DNA of 64,000 bases from assembly GCA_963808775.1 (NCBI GenBank), contig CAWEGR010000005.1, positions 1,131,454-1,195,453 of the forward strand, read 5' to 3'. The notes under the pieces were generated by a model. The model worked only from the letters and a program-made list of their open reading frames with translations. It was not told the DNA's origin and did not search any database. The stretch is from JACVRW01 sp963808775 (GTDB lineage Bacteria; Actinomycetota; Thermoleophilia; Solirubrobacterales; Thermoleophilaceae). Both the position numbers and the translations under genes were made by a program. Every line of letters begins with the position of its first letter. Positions within the stretch are counted from its first letter, which is position 1. Below are positions 7,787 to 17,042 of this stretch, in pieces.

Positions 7787-8859
7787 TCAGCCGAAGCGTG
7801 AGAGGTTCGTCTCGGCCTCGAGCCGCAATGTGAACGCCGCGATCACGTCGATCGCGTTCTCGACGTCCGACATCTGGACGAGCTCGACGGGGGAGTGCAT
7901 GTAGCGCAGCGGGATCGACAGGATCGCGGTCGGGACGCCCGAGCGGCTCAGGTGGATCGAGTCCGCGTCGGTGTGCGTCGCGCGGCCGGAGACCTCCGTC
8001 GTGATCGCGATGCCCTCCGCCTCGGCTGCGGCGTCGAGCAGGTCGTTCACGCGCGCGCTCACGATCGCGCCGCGCGAGAGGACCGGTCCCTCGCCGAGGC
8101 CGTGCTCGCCGATCTCGCCAGGCTCGACGCCGGGGGCGTCCGTGGCGTGAGTCACGTCGACCACGATCGCCACGTCCGGCTCGAGGCCGAAGGCCATGGC
8201 GCGCGCGCCGAGCGAGCCGATCTCCTCCTGGACGGCCGCGACGGCCGCGATCGCGCCGGCGCCGCCGCCCGCCTCGTGCACCTTGCGCGCCGCCTCGAGG
8301 GCCACGTAGACACCGAGGCGGTTGTCGAGCGCGCGCGAGACGATGCGCCCGTGCGGCAGCTCGACGGGCTCGGCGGCAACCACGATCGGGTCGCCGAGCC
8401 GAATGCCCGAGCTCGCGCCACCTCGTCGGCGTCATCCGCGCCCACGTCGATGTGCAGCTTCTTCAGCTCGACGGCCTTCTTGCGCTCCTCCGACTCGAGC
8501 AGATGGATCGGCTTGCGGCCGGCCACGCCCGGCACCACGCCCTTCGAGGTCAGGACGTCGACGCGCTGGCCGACCAGGATCTGCGGATCCCAGCCGCCGG
8601 AGGAGACGACCTTCAGCATCCCCTCCTTCGTCACGTGGCTGACGAGAACCGCGATCTCGTCGATGTGGCCGACCACCGCCACGAGCGGGCCGTCGGCGCG
8701 GCCGTCGACGAGCGCCACGGGAGTCCCCATGGCGTCCGTCGTGATCGAGGAGGCAAAGCCCTCGGCCTCCTCGCGCCAGACCTTCACGGGGGCGCCCTCC
8801 TGACCGGGGGCGCCGGGGCTCGTGAGCAGCGCGCGCAGGAACTCGGGCAGGGCGCTCAT
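7787..8859 (-). CDS. M42 family glutamyl/leucyl aminopeptidase-like metallopeptidase, frameshifted
   Basis: About 357 residues if one missing base is allowed near 8400. The N-terminal frame has VVGHIDEIAVLVSHV, with the metal-binding His-Asp. The C-terminal frame has RIVSRALDNRLGVYVALEA, AAVQEEIGSLGARAM with the catalytic Glu pair, and VVDVTHATDAPG. Together these are the full metal and catalytic set of M42 enzymes (dinuclear Zn/Co, often TET-shaped dodecamers that degrade peptides). Both halves are intact, so a sequence error is more likely than decay. The ATG overlaps the stop of the OsmC gene on the same strand. Confidence 0.85.
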
Positions 8860-9323
8860 GCGCTCACCTCCGCTCGCTCGATCACGGGCTCCAGGGTCAT
8901 CTCGCTGCGAAGGGTGTTGGCGATGAAGCAGTGCTCGTGAGCCGTGTGGCAGAGCCTCTCGATGCGCTCCGCGCTCGCGTCGCCGCGCACCACGATCCGT
9001 GGCCTGAGCGCGATCTCGGTGATGCGCACGGGCTCCGCGTCCTCCGGCATCAGGGCGGTGGCGTCGTCCGTGTACTCGACGACGTCGATGCGCGCCTTCG
9101 CGGCCAGGTGGAGGAACATCAGCATCTGGCAGGACGAGGCGGCCATCACCACGAGCTGCTCCGGGTTGAGGATCGCCGGGTCGCCCTTCGACTCGCCCGT
9201 GGTGAGGCGGATCTCCTGCTCGGCGGGGGTGGCGGTCACGGTGTGGGTGCGGTCGTAGTGATCCCAGCCGAGTCCTGTGGAGCCGGTCCAGTCGAGGCGG
9301 GTCTCGTAGCGCTGCGAGCTCAT
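8856..9323 (-). CDS. OsmC family protein
   Basis: A 155-residue protein of the OsmC/Ohr fold, which in characterised members is a thiol peroxidase for organic hydroperoxides. NPEQLVVMAASSCQMLMFLH carries the first conserved Cys, and ERIERLCHTAHEHCFIANTLR carries the second Cys region, so a redox pair is plausible. The start at 9323 fits the family. Its stop overlaps the M42 peptidase start, so the two are probably co-transcribed. Confidence 0.88.
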   Translation of the reverse strand: MSSQRYETRLDWTGSTGLGWDHYDRTHTVTATPAEQEIRLTTGESKGDPAILNPEQLVVMAASSCQMLMFLHLAAKARIDVVEYTDDATALMPEDAEPVRITEIALRPRIVVRGDASAERIERLCHTAHEHCFIANTLRSEMTLEPVIERAEVSA

Positions 9324-9343
9324 GGACGAACCAGTCTACGAAT

Positions 9344-9375
9344 GAGAACGGCCCCGCTTTCGCGAGGCCGCTCTC
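9344..9375. terminator. Hairpin after the small membrane protein gene
   Basis: GAGAACGGCC and GGCCGCTCTC form a stem with one mismatch around a 12-base loop (9344-9375). It lies between the end of the membrane protein gene (9427) and the OsmC gene start (9323), both on the minus strand, and would separate the two transcripts. Confidence 0.5.
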
Positions 9376-9426
9376 GAGGGAGGAGTGATGCGATATGTGT
9401 GCTGCGTCTCTGGGAGGAAGTCTTGG

Positions 9427-9786
9427 TCAGGCGGGCTCGGGCGCGGGGCGAGTGAGGGCGTCCAGCAGGAGGCCGATCGTGCCGGCAGAGCCGAAGACCG
9501 CGAGCGCCGAGATGTCGTCGGCCAGGCCGAAGACGACGGCGGCGGCCAGCAGCCCGAGGGCGATGCCCTGCACGTAGTCGGACTGCACGCTCATCGGGAG
9601 GGTGCCGCGGCCCTCGCGCTCGGTGCCCGCCAGCCCGAGGCCCACGATCGCGACGCCCGCGAGGCCGCCCGTGAGGATCGGCGCCACGCCGAGCTCGAGC
9701 AGCAGCGGCACGATCATCAGAGCGCTGCCGAGGAGCATCAGGAAGCCGGGCCGGAGCTCGGGACGGATGGAGCTCGAAGCGGTCAT
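9427..9786 (-). CDS. Small integral membrane protein, unknown
   Basis: A 119-residue protein with about four hydrophobic segments: GFLMLLGSALMIVPLLLELG, VAPILTGGLAGVAIVGLGLA, YVQGIALGLLAAAVVFGLAD and ISALAVFGSAGTIGLLLDAL. I do not recognise a family. It is divergent from tlyA; the gap contains a CRP/FNR-type palindrome that could regulate either gene. Confidence 0.7.
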   Translation of the reverse strand: MTASSSIRPELRPGFLMLLGSALMIVPLLLELGVAPILTGGLAGVAIVGLGLAGTEREGRGTLPMSVQSDYVQGIALGLLAAAVVFGLADDISALAVFGSAGTIGLLLDALTRPAPEPA

Positions 9787-9820
9787 CGGAGCCGAGGTTA
9801 CGCTCGGTAGGTCGGCGCTG

Positions 9821-9836
9821 TGTGACGTGGGTCACA
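9821..9836. promoter_or_regulatory. CRP/FNR-family (GlxR-type) binding site
   Basis: TGTGACGTGGGTCACA matches the TGTGA-N6-TCACA consensus exactly, with 6-base perfect arms. It lies between the divergent membrane protein gene (start 9786) and tlyA (start 9919). In actinobacteria GlxR/Crp proteins use this consensus; no such regulator is in the window, so occupancy is inferred. Confidence 0.6.
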
Positions 9837-9918
9837 CTTCTGTCGAGCCCCTCACCAGAGCGCGATCTGACCCGGACCCGGCAGATCCATGACCCAGCGG
9901 GCGGGGTACGCTCCGCCC

Positions 9919-10707
9919 GTGCCGAAACGGCGGCTCGACACCCTGCTGGCGGATCGCGGGCTCTACGAGTCCCGCTCGCGCGCGGCGGCCGCCGTCATGG
10001 CCGGCGACGTGAGCGTGGCGGGGCGGCCCGCCAGCAAGCCGGGCGAGCTCGTCGCGGACGACGCCGACCTCGGCGTGGCGGGCGCGCCGCCCTTCGTCTC
10101 GCGCGGCGGGGTGAAGCTCGCGAACGCGCTCGACGCGTTCCGCATCGACCCGGCCGGCCGGCGGGCGCTCGACGTGGGCGCCTCGACGGGTGGGTTCACG
10201 GACTGCCTCCTGCAGCGCGGCGCGGCGGCCGTGATCGCCCTCGACGTCGCCTATGGCGAGCTTCACTGGCGCCTGCGCAACGACGAGCGCGTGACGGTGA
10301 TCGAGCGCACGAACGCTCGCGGCATCGTGCCGGACGACCTGCCCTACGCACCCGATCTGATCGTCGCGGACGTCTCGTTCATCTCGCTCGCGAAGGTGCT
10401 GCCGGCCGTCCTCGGCTGCGCGGCGCCGAGCTTCGACTGCCTCGCGCTCGTCAAGCCGCAATTCGAGGTCGGGCGCGAGCGCATCGGCAAGGGTGGCGTG
10501 GTGCGCTCGGCCGACGACCGCCGCGCCGCACTCGTCGAGATCGGCGAGTTCTCGCGGGCGTCGCTCGGGGCCGCGGTGCTCGGCTATGCCTCCTCGGGCC
10601 TGCCCGGGCCGGCCGGCAACCTCGAGAGCTTCGTCTGGCTCGCCGAGGGCGGGCGCGAGGGCGCCGCGGAGGACCTCGGCGCGGCGGCGCGAAGGGCGGA
10701 GCCGTGA
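9919..10707 (+). CDS. tlyA: TlyA family rRNA 2'-O-methyltransferase
   Basis: The 262-residue TlyA protein has an N-terminal S4 RNA-binding domain (RRLDTLLADRGLYESRSRAA, AGDVSVAGRPASKPGELV) and a FtsJ-like SAM methyltransferase domain (ALDVGASTGGFTDCLLQRGA, VIALDVAYGELHWRLR, LIVADVSFISL, ALVKPQFEVGRE). Family members methylate 16S/23S rRNA and set capreomycin sensitivity; some are annotated as hemolysin. The GTG at 9919 is preferred because it begins PKRRLD as in homologues. It overlaps nadK by four bases (GTGA). The tlyA-nadK-recN order is common in actinobacteria. Confidence 0.93.
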   Translation: MPKRRLDTLLADRGLYESRSRAAAAVMAGDVSVAGRPASKPGELVADDADLGVAGAPPFVSRGGVKLANALDAFRIDPAGRRALDVGASTGGFTDCLLQRGAAAVIALDVAYGELHWRLRNDERVTVIERTNARGIVPDDLPYAPDLIVADVSFISLAKVLPAVLGCAAPSFDCLALVKPQFEVGRERIGKGGVVRSADDRRAALVEIGEFSRASLGAAVLGYASSGLPGPAGNLESFVWLAEGGREGAAEDLGAAARRAEP

Positions 10708-11561
10708 GCGCGCGCCCGAAGGCGATCGCCGTCTTCACCCACCACCGGGCCTCGGACACCGGTGGCGCGCTCATGCGCGTGATCGAACTGGCGGGGGAGG
10801 CGGGCGTCGAGGTGCGCATCCCCGCGGATGAGTCAGAGAAGCACGGCATCGAGGCCCGGCCGGGCGTCGTGGTCGGCGCTGACGAGGGCGACTGCCAGCT
10901 CGCCCTCGTGCTCGGCGGCGACGGCACGATCCTGTCGACGCTGCGTCGCTATGCCGGAACCGGCGTGCCGGTCTTCGCGGTCAACTTCGGCGCGATCGGC
11001 TTCCTCGCCACGGTCGAGCCGTGGGAGCTCGAGGACGGCGTCGCGCGCGCGCTCGCGGGCGAGTTCGACGAGATGAAGCTCCCCGCGCTCGTGGTCGACG
11101 TCGACTCGGGCGAGCAGGTGGCCATGAACGACATCTCGTTCCACAGGCGCCAGAGCGGCCGGGTCGCCGAGCTCGCGTACTCCGTGGCTGGGGAGGAGCT
11201 CGGCGAGGTCCGCTGCGACGGCCTCGTGGTCTCGACCCCGGCCGGATCGACCGGCTACAACCTCGCCAACGGCGGGCCCGTGCTCGCCTGGGGCGTCGAG
11301 GGGTTCGTGGTCTCGTTCATCGCTCCGCACACGCTCACGGCGCGCTCGCTCGTGGTGGCGCCGTCCGACCCGCTCGAGGTCACGAACCGCTCGCGCGAGG
11401 AGGAGGTCGACCTGACGACCGACGGCCGCACGGTATGCGCGCTGGCCCCGCAGGAGACGGTCAGGATCCGCTTCGAGGAGGACCGGGCCCTGCTCGCGCA
11501 GACCCCCGGGGCGACCTTCTACCACCGCCTGCGCGACAAGTTCGGTCGCCTCTCCTACTGA
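10704..11561 (+). CDS. nadK: NAD kinase
   Basis: The 285-residue NAD kinase (ATP- or polyphosphate-dependent) makes NADP. Motifs: LVLGGDGTILSTLRRYAG (GGDGT catalytic loop), FAVNFGAIGFL, MNDISFHRR (NE/D motif region) and VSTPAGSTGYNLANGGP. The length is normal and the GTG start overlaps the tlyA stop. Confidence 0.96.
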   Translation: MSARPKAIAVFTHHRASDTGGALMRVIELAGEAGVEVRIPADESEKHGIEARPGVVVGADEGDCQLALVLGGDGTILSTLRRYAGTGVPVFAVNFGAIGFLATVEPWELEDGVARALAGEFDEMKLPALVVDVDSGEQVAMNDISFHRRQSGRVAELAYSVAGEELGEVRCDGLVVSTPAGSTGYNLANGGPVLAWGVEGFVVSFIAPHTLTARSLVVAPSDPLEVTNRSREEEVDLTTDGRTVCALAPQETVRIRFEEDRALLAQTPGATFYHRLRDKFGRLSY

Positions 11562-11633
11562 AGGCGCACAACTCGCGCACAGCGGTGTGAAACGGGGCCC
11601 GCTCCGTCGGGGCGCGCTGGTACACCTGCCCTC

Positions 11634-13351
11634 GTGCTCCTCGAGCTGCGAATAGAGAACCTCCTCCTGATCGAACGGGCCGAGCTGCGCCCGGGAGCGG
11701 CGCTGACCGCGATCACGGGGGAGACCGGGGCGGGCAAGACGGTGCTCGCGCACGCGCTCGACCTGCTGCTGGGCGGCAAGCCGCGCTCCGGCATCGTCCG
11801 CCCGGGGCGCGCGAGGCATACGTGGAGGGCGTCTTCGAGCTGCCGCCCGGGCTGCTCGACGAGCCCGGGTTCGCCGACCTGCGCGAGCGGATCGGCGACT
11901 GGGAGGAGGACGGAGACCCCGGCGGCCTCGGCGAGATCGTCCTCGCGCGGCGGGTCAGCGCCGAGGGGCGCACGCGCGCGCTCGTCCAGGGGCGCTCGGC
12001 CACGGCGGCCGACCTGGCCGCCCTGGGCGGACGGCTCGTGGCGTTCTTTGGACAGCATGAGCACCGCCGGCTCGCGCTCGCCTCGGCACAGCTCGACCTG
12101 CTCGACGGTTTCGCCGGCCGCGCGCAGCTCGAGCTGCGCTCGCGCGTGGGCGAATCACACGCGCGCGTGCGAGCCCTCGAGCGCCGCCTGGCGGAGCTGC
12201 GCGAGCGGGCCGGCACGCGCGATCGCGACCTCGACCTGCTCGGCTTCGAACTCGAGGAGATCGAGCTGCTCGACCCGAGTGAGGCGGAGAAGGAGTCGCT
12301 GCTTGCCGAGCGCGCGCGGATGCGCGAGCTCGACGGCCTGCTCGCCGCGGCGCTCGGCGGGGCGGAGGCGATCACGCCGAGCGCGGACGCCGGGCTCGAC
12401 GGCGGGGCGGGGGTGGTCGCCGCGCTGGCGGAGGCGGAGCGGCTGGCTGAGCCGGTCGCCCCCGCGGACCCGGAGCTCGGCTCGCTGGCGGCGCGGCTCG
12501 CCGCGCTGCGGCTCGAGGCGGAGGATCTCGGCGCCGAGCTGCGCCGCTACGCGGACTCGCTCGAGGCGGAGCCGGGGCGGCTCGAGGCCGTCGAGGAGCG
12601 GCTCGAGGCGTACGACAGGCTCGAGCGAAAGCACGGCGGCAGCGTCACGGCGGTGCTCGCCCACGCAGAGCATTGCCGCTCGGAGCGCGAGCGGCTCGAG
12701 CGCGCCGAGGTCGAGACGGAGCGCGCGGAGGCGGACCTGGCCGAAGCGGCCGCCGAGCTCGAGCGGCTCGCCGGCAGGCTCGGCGATGCCCGGCGGAAGG
12801 CGGCGCCGAAGCTCGCGAAGCGCGTGCGCGAGGAGCTGGCGGCGCTCGCAATGGAGGGCGCCGAGTTCGAGGTCCGGGTCGAGCCACGCGACGAGCTCGC
12901 CCCGTCTGGGGCGGAGCGTGCGGAGTTCCTGCTGGCGCCCAATCCGGGCGTCCCCGCGGCGCCGATCCGCGAGGCGGCCTCTGGAGGCGAGCTCTCGCGC
13001 GTGATGCTGGCGCTGATGACCGTGGCGGGCGTCGGCGAGTCGCGCACGCTCGTGTTCGACGAGGTCGATGCCGGTGTCGGCGGGCAGACCGCCCGTGCGG
13101 TGGGGGAGCGGCTGAGGTCGCTCGGCGAGTCGCGACAGGTGCTCTGCATCACGCACCTGCCTCAGATCGCCGCGCTCGCCGAGACCCACTTCAGGATCGA
13201 GAAGTCGGCAGAGACGGACACGGCGCTGACCACGGTCGAGTCGCTCGAGGGCGACCATGTCGTCGAGGAGCTGATGCGGATGCTCGGCGCGGAGAGCTCC
13301 GACGGCGCCGCGCGCAAGCACGCCGAAGGGCTCATCGGAGCTTCGTCCTGA
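11634..13351 (+). CDS. recN: DNA repair protein RecN, frameshifted
   Basis: About 572 residues after joining two frames. RecN is an SMC-like ATPase in double-strand break repair. The N-terminal part has LRIENLLLIERAELRPG and Walker A TGETGAGKTVLAHALDLLLG. The long middle is an Arg/Glu/Ala/Leu-rich coiled coil. The C-terminus has the ABC signature ASGGELSRVMLALMTVAG, Walker B TLVFDEVDAGVGGQTA and CITHLPQIAALAETH. The frame changes near 11810 where a run of four Gs needs five to read RPGAREAYVEG. All domains are present, so a sequence error is likely. Confidence 0.93.
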
Positions 13352-13383
13352 GGACGAGGTAGACTCGGGTTCCCAGAGACTTG

Positions 13384-15066
13384 ATGCCTGATTCGCGCCC
13401 CGCCACCCGCTTCATCTTCATCACAGGCGGCGTGGTCTCCGCACTCGGCAAGGGCATCGCGGCGGCCTCCCTCGGGCAGCTCCTGGTGGCACGCGGCCTG
13501 TCCGTGACGATCCAGAAGTTCGACCCGTACATCAACGTGGATCCGGGCACGATGAGCCCGTTCCAGCACGGCGAGGTGTTCGTCACGGAGGACGGTGCCG
13601 AGACGGATCTCGACCTCGGGCACTACGAGCGCTTCACCGACGTCAACACGAGCCGCGCGTCGAACGCCACGGCCGGCGCGATCTACAACTCGGTGATCCG
13701 GCGCGAGCGCCGCGGCGACTACCTCGGCGGCACCGTCCAGGTGATCCCGCACATCACGGACGAGATCAAGAACCGCATCAAGCTCGTCGCGGAGTCGGCG
13801 GACGTCGACATCGTGATCACGGAGATCGGCGGGACCGTGGGCGACATCGAGTCGCTCCCGTTCCTCGAGGCGCTGCGCCAGTTCCACTCGGACTTCGGGC
13901 GCGACCGCTGCATGTTCGTCCACCTCACGCTCGTCCCGTTCCTCGGGCACGCGGGCGAGCTGAAGACGAAGCCGACCCAGCATTCCGTGCAGGAGCTGCG
14001 CCGCATCGGCATCCAGCCGGACATGGTGATGTGCCGCTGCGAGGAGCCGCTCGGCAAGGAAATCCGCGAGAAGATCGCCCTGTTCGCGAACCTCCCGGTG
14101 AGCTCGGTCGTCTCGGCGCGCGACGTCGACTCGATCTACAAGGTGCCGCTCGAGTTCGCCCACGAGGGCGTGGACGAGGCGGTGCTCCGCTTCTTCGGCC
14201 TCGAGGACAGCGCACCGCCCGACCTCGCCGACTGGCAGGCCCTCGTCGACCGGGTGGAGGCGGCCACGCAGCCCGTGCGGATCGGGCTCGTCGGCAAGTA
14301 CAACCAGCTCGCGGACGCCTACCTGTCCGTGATCGAGGCGCTCAACCACGCAGGCGCCCACCACGGTGGGAAGGTCGAGGTGCGCTGGGTCGACAGCGAG
14401 CGGCTGACGGACGGCGAGGTCGAGCGCGAGCTCGCCGCCTGCGACGGCATCCTCGTCCCCGGCGGCTTCGGGGTGCGCGGGATCGAGGGCAAGATCGTCG
14501 CGGCGCGCTACGCCCGCGAACACGACGTGCCCTATCTCGGCATCTGCCTCGGCATGCAGATCGCGGTCGCCGAGTTCGCCCGGCACGTCGCCGGCATGGA
14601 TGGCGCGAACTCGACCGAGTTCGACCCCGAGACGCCGTATCCCGTGATCGACCTGCTGCCGGAGCAGAAGGAGGTCCGCGACATGGGCGGCACGATGCGC
14701 CTGGGCGCGGACCCGGTGAAGCTCCACGACGACACGCGGGCGCGCGAGGTCTACGGCGAGGCCGTGATCTACGAGCGCCACCGGCACCGCTACGAGGTCA
14801 ACAACCACCTGCGCAAGCGGCTCGAGCATGCGGGCCTCGTGTTCAGCGGCACCTCCCCGGACGACCGGCTGGTCGAGGTGATCGAGCTCCCGGGTCACCC
14901 GTTCTTCGTGGCCTCGCAGTACCACCCGGAGTTCAAGTCGAGGCCGCTGCGCCCGCAGCCGCTGTTCCGCGAGTTCGTGGGTGCCGCGCTCGAGCTGGCG
15001 CGCGAGCGCTCGTCCGATCGGGCGCCGGAGGTCGAGCCCGAGGTGCGCGCCGAGTCGCGCGCCTGA
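13384..15066 (+). CDS. pyrG: CTP synthase
   Basis: The 560-residue enzyme makes CTP from UTP, ATP and glutamine. The synthetase domain opens with FIFITGGVVSALGKGIAAAS and contains KFDPYINVDPGTMSPFQHGE and EIGGTVGDIESLPFLEALRQ. The class I glutamine amidotransferase domain has LGICLGMQIAVAEF (nucleophile Cys) and the catalytic His/Glu in ASQYHPEFKSRP. The ATG at 13384 is preferred over the TTG just before it. Confidence 0.97.
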   Translation: MPDSRPATRFIFITGGVVSALGKGIAAASLGQLLVARGLSVTIQKFDPYINVDPGTMSPFQHGEVFVTEDGAETDLDLGHYERFTDVNTSRASNATAGAIYNSVIRRERRGDYLGGTVQVIPHITDEIKNRIKLVAESADVDIVITEIGGTVGDIESLPFLEALRQFHSDFGRDRCMFVHLTLVPFLGHAGELKTKPTQHSVQELRRIGIQPDMVMCRCEEPLGKEIREKIALFANLPVSSVVSARDVDSIYKVPLEFAHEGVDEAVLRFFGLEDSAPPDLADWQALVDRVEAATQPVRIGLVGKYNQLADAYLSVIEALNHAGAHHGGKVEVRWVDSERLTDGEVERELAACDGILVPGGFGVRGIEGKIVAARYAREHDVPYLGICLGMQIAVAEFARHVAGMDGANSTEFDPETPYPVIDLLPEQKEVRDMGGTMRLGADPVKLHDDTRAREVYGEAVIYERHRHRYEVNNHLRKRLEHAGLVFSGTSPDDRLVEVIELPGHPFFVASQYHPEFKSRPLRPQPLFREFVGAALELARERSSDRAPEVEPEVRAESRA

Positions 15067-15121
15067 GGCCGCCCGCGTCAGATCCGCCGGTCCGTCCACG
15101 ACCGGACCTAAGGTGGTTCGC

Positions 15122-16716
15122 TTGCCTGCTCAGACCGTCACCAGGGGCCTCAGCGTCTCCGAGTTCGCCGCCCGGATCGACTCCGCCGTGCGCTCGGTCG
15201 GCGGCGGGATCGTCGAGGGCGAGGCGCAGGAGGTGCACCGCAGCCCGCGTGGGCACGTCTTCTTCGACCTGACGGACGGCTCGTCGGTGCTGAAGTGCAA
15301 GGTCTGGGCGCAGGAGGCGGCCCGGCTGCAGCACACGCCGAAGGACGGAGAACTCGTGCTGGTCAAGGTCGCGCGCCCCGACCTGTGGCGCCAGCGCGGG
15401 CAGCTCAGCCTGCTCGTCACCGACGTCAAGCTCGCCGGGCGACGGCGAGCTGCTGCGGCGCCGCACCGAGCTGATCGCGAAGCTGACGGCGGAGGGCCTG
15501 TGCGACCGCGCGCGCCTGCGGCCGCTGCCCGCCTTTCCACGCGCGGTGGGCGTGATCTCGGGCGACGGCTCGGACGGCCTCAGCGACGTCATCCGAGCGA
15601 TTCACTCGCGCTTTCCGCCGGCCGAGGTCCTCACGTGCGCGGCCGCGGTCCAGGGCAAGGCCGCGCCGGGCCAGATCATCGCCGCGCTCGCCCGTCTGAT
15701 GCGCGAGCCGCGCGTGGACGTGATCCTGATCGCGCGCGGCGGCGGCTCGCTGCAGGACCTCGCCGCGTTCGACGACGAGCGGCTCTGCCGCGCCATCTCC
15801 GCCTGCACGAAGCCGGTCGTGTGCGCGATCGGCCATACGCCGGACGAGCCCGTCTGCAACTTCGTCAGCCACGCCGCCGCCACGCCGACCCACGCGCCCG
15901 AGCTGATCGTCCCCTCTGGCGAGGAGCTGCTCGCGCGGATCGTTCACGCGCGCGCGGGGCTCGGCCTCGCGGGGCGCCGGCTCGCGGAGCTCGACGCGCG
16001 CGTGACGGATCACGGCGGCCGGCTCGCCGCCGCGCCCGGACGCGTTCGCCGCGAGCTCGAGCGCACCGCGGTGGCGGCCGCGCGGCTCGGCACCGCCCCG
16101 GCGCGCCTGCGCCAGCGAGCCCACGGGCTCGCCGCGCTCTGCCGCGGTCTGAGCCCGCGCGCGCTGCTCGCGCCGCGGCGCGAGGCGGTGCGCGCGCTCA
16201 CGCTTCGCGATCGCCGACGCCGAGCGCGCGTTCTTCGCCGAGCGGGCGCAGGGCATCGTCGCTGCCCGCGGACGGCTCGACGCCGTCGGCGAGCAGGTTC
16301 GGCGCCTCGGCGCGGACGTCGCGGCCTGCGCGCGCCGCGCGGGCCACGGCCTGCGCCGCCAGGCGAAGCTGCACGACTACAACTACGGGCGCGCGCTCGC
16401 GAGGCACAGGCGACGCGCGCTCGAGGGCGCCACGCGGCGAACGGCCCGGGAGGCCGACCTGCTCGTGGGCCCGCGCGGGCGCCTCGGCGACGGCGCGCGG
16501 CGGCGCCTCGTGGACGCCGAGCGCGAGCGGCGGCTCGTCGCGACCCGGATCGAGGCGCGCGACTTTCGCCGGCAGGGCTACGTGCTCGCCGCCGACGGCG
16601 ACGGGCGGCCCGTGCGCTCGGCCGCCGGGCTCGGCACCGGGGACGACCTGCGGCTCAACTTCCGCGACGGTCAGGTGGGGGCCGTCGTGACGGACACAAG
16701 AGGAGAGGACCGATGA
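15122..16716 (+). CDS. xseA: Exodeoxyribonuclease VII large subunit, two frame changes
   Basis: About 530 residues across three frames. XseA with XseB degrades single-stranded DNA. The N-terminal OB fold has GHVFFDLTDGSSVLKCKVWA; the catalytic core has PRAVGVISGDGSDGLSDVIR, VDVILIARGGGSLQDLAAFD and PVVCAIGHTPDEPVCNFVSH; the C-terminal helical region ends LRLNFRDGQVGAVVTDTRGE. Frame change one is near 15440 (GGG should be GG, giving KLAGDGELLRRR); two is near 16204 (one extra T, giving RALTLAIADAER). Both are single extra bases. The TTG start gives the best N-terminus. It overlaps xseB. Confidence 0.92.
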
Positions 16717-17003
16717 CAGAACCGACCGACATCAGCTTCGAGACGGGCTACAAGCGGCTCGAGGAGATCGCGGAGCGGGTCAACTCGGAGACGGTCTCCG
16801 TCGACGAGATGTGCGACCTGTTCGCCGAGGGCCGCGGCCTCGACAAGGCCCTGACCGCGTACCTCGAGGAGCAGAAGGGCCGCATCGAGCGCATCGAGCG
16901 CGGCGAGGACGTGCCGGAGTTCCGGATCACCCGAACCGCGGACGTCGCCGCCGAGGCAAACGGAGAGGTCGTCGCAGCGCCGGATGAGGAGCTGCCGTTC
17001 TGA
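16713..17003 (+). CDS. xseB: Exodeoxyribonuclease VII small subunit
   Basis: A 96-residue protein with the XseB core FETGYKRLEEIAERVNSETV, then SVDEMCDLFAEGRGLDKALT. A long acidic tail follows that the usual 60-80 residue XseB lacks. AGGAGAGG lies just before the ATG, which overlaps the xseA stop. The operon position makes this the stronger xseB candidate; see also the XseB-like gene at 4718. Confidence 0.85.
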   Translation: MTEPTDISFETGYKRLEEIAERVNSETVSVDEMCDLFAEGRGLDKALTAYLEEQKGRIERIERGEDVPEFRITRTADVAAEANGEVVAAPDEELPF

Positions 17004-17042
17004 GAAGCGTCCCGGCCGGCGGGCGGCGGTAGCGTTCGGCCG

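Noticed and set aside
5769..8435. An 888-residue minus-strand frame opposite dxs
   Set aside because: Shadow of dxs and of the frameshifted M42 gene; no domain and unnatural composition.
13162..15099. A 645-residue minus-strand frame opposite pyrG
   Set aside because: Antisense shadow of pyrG, which is intact.
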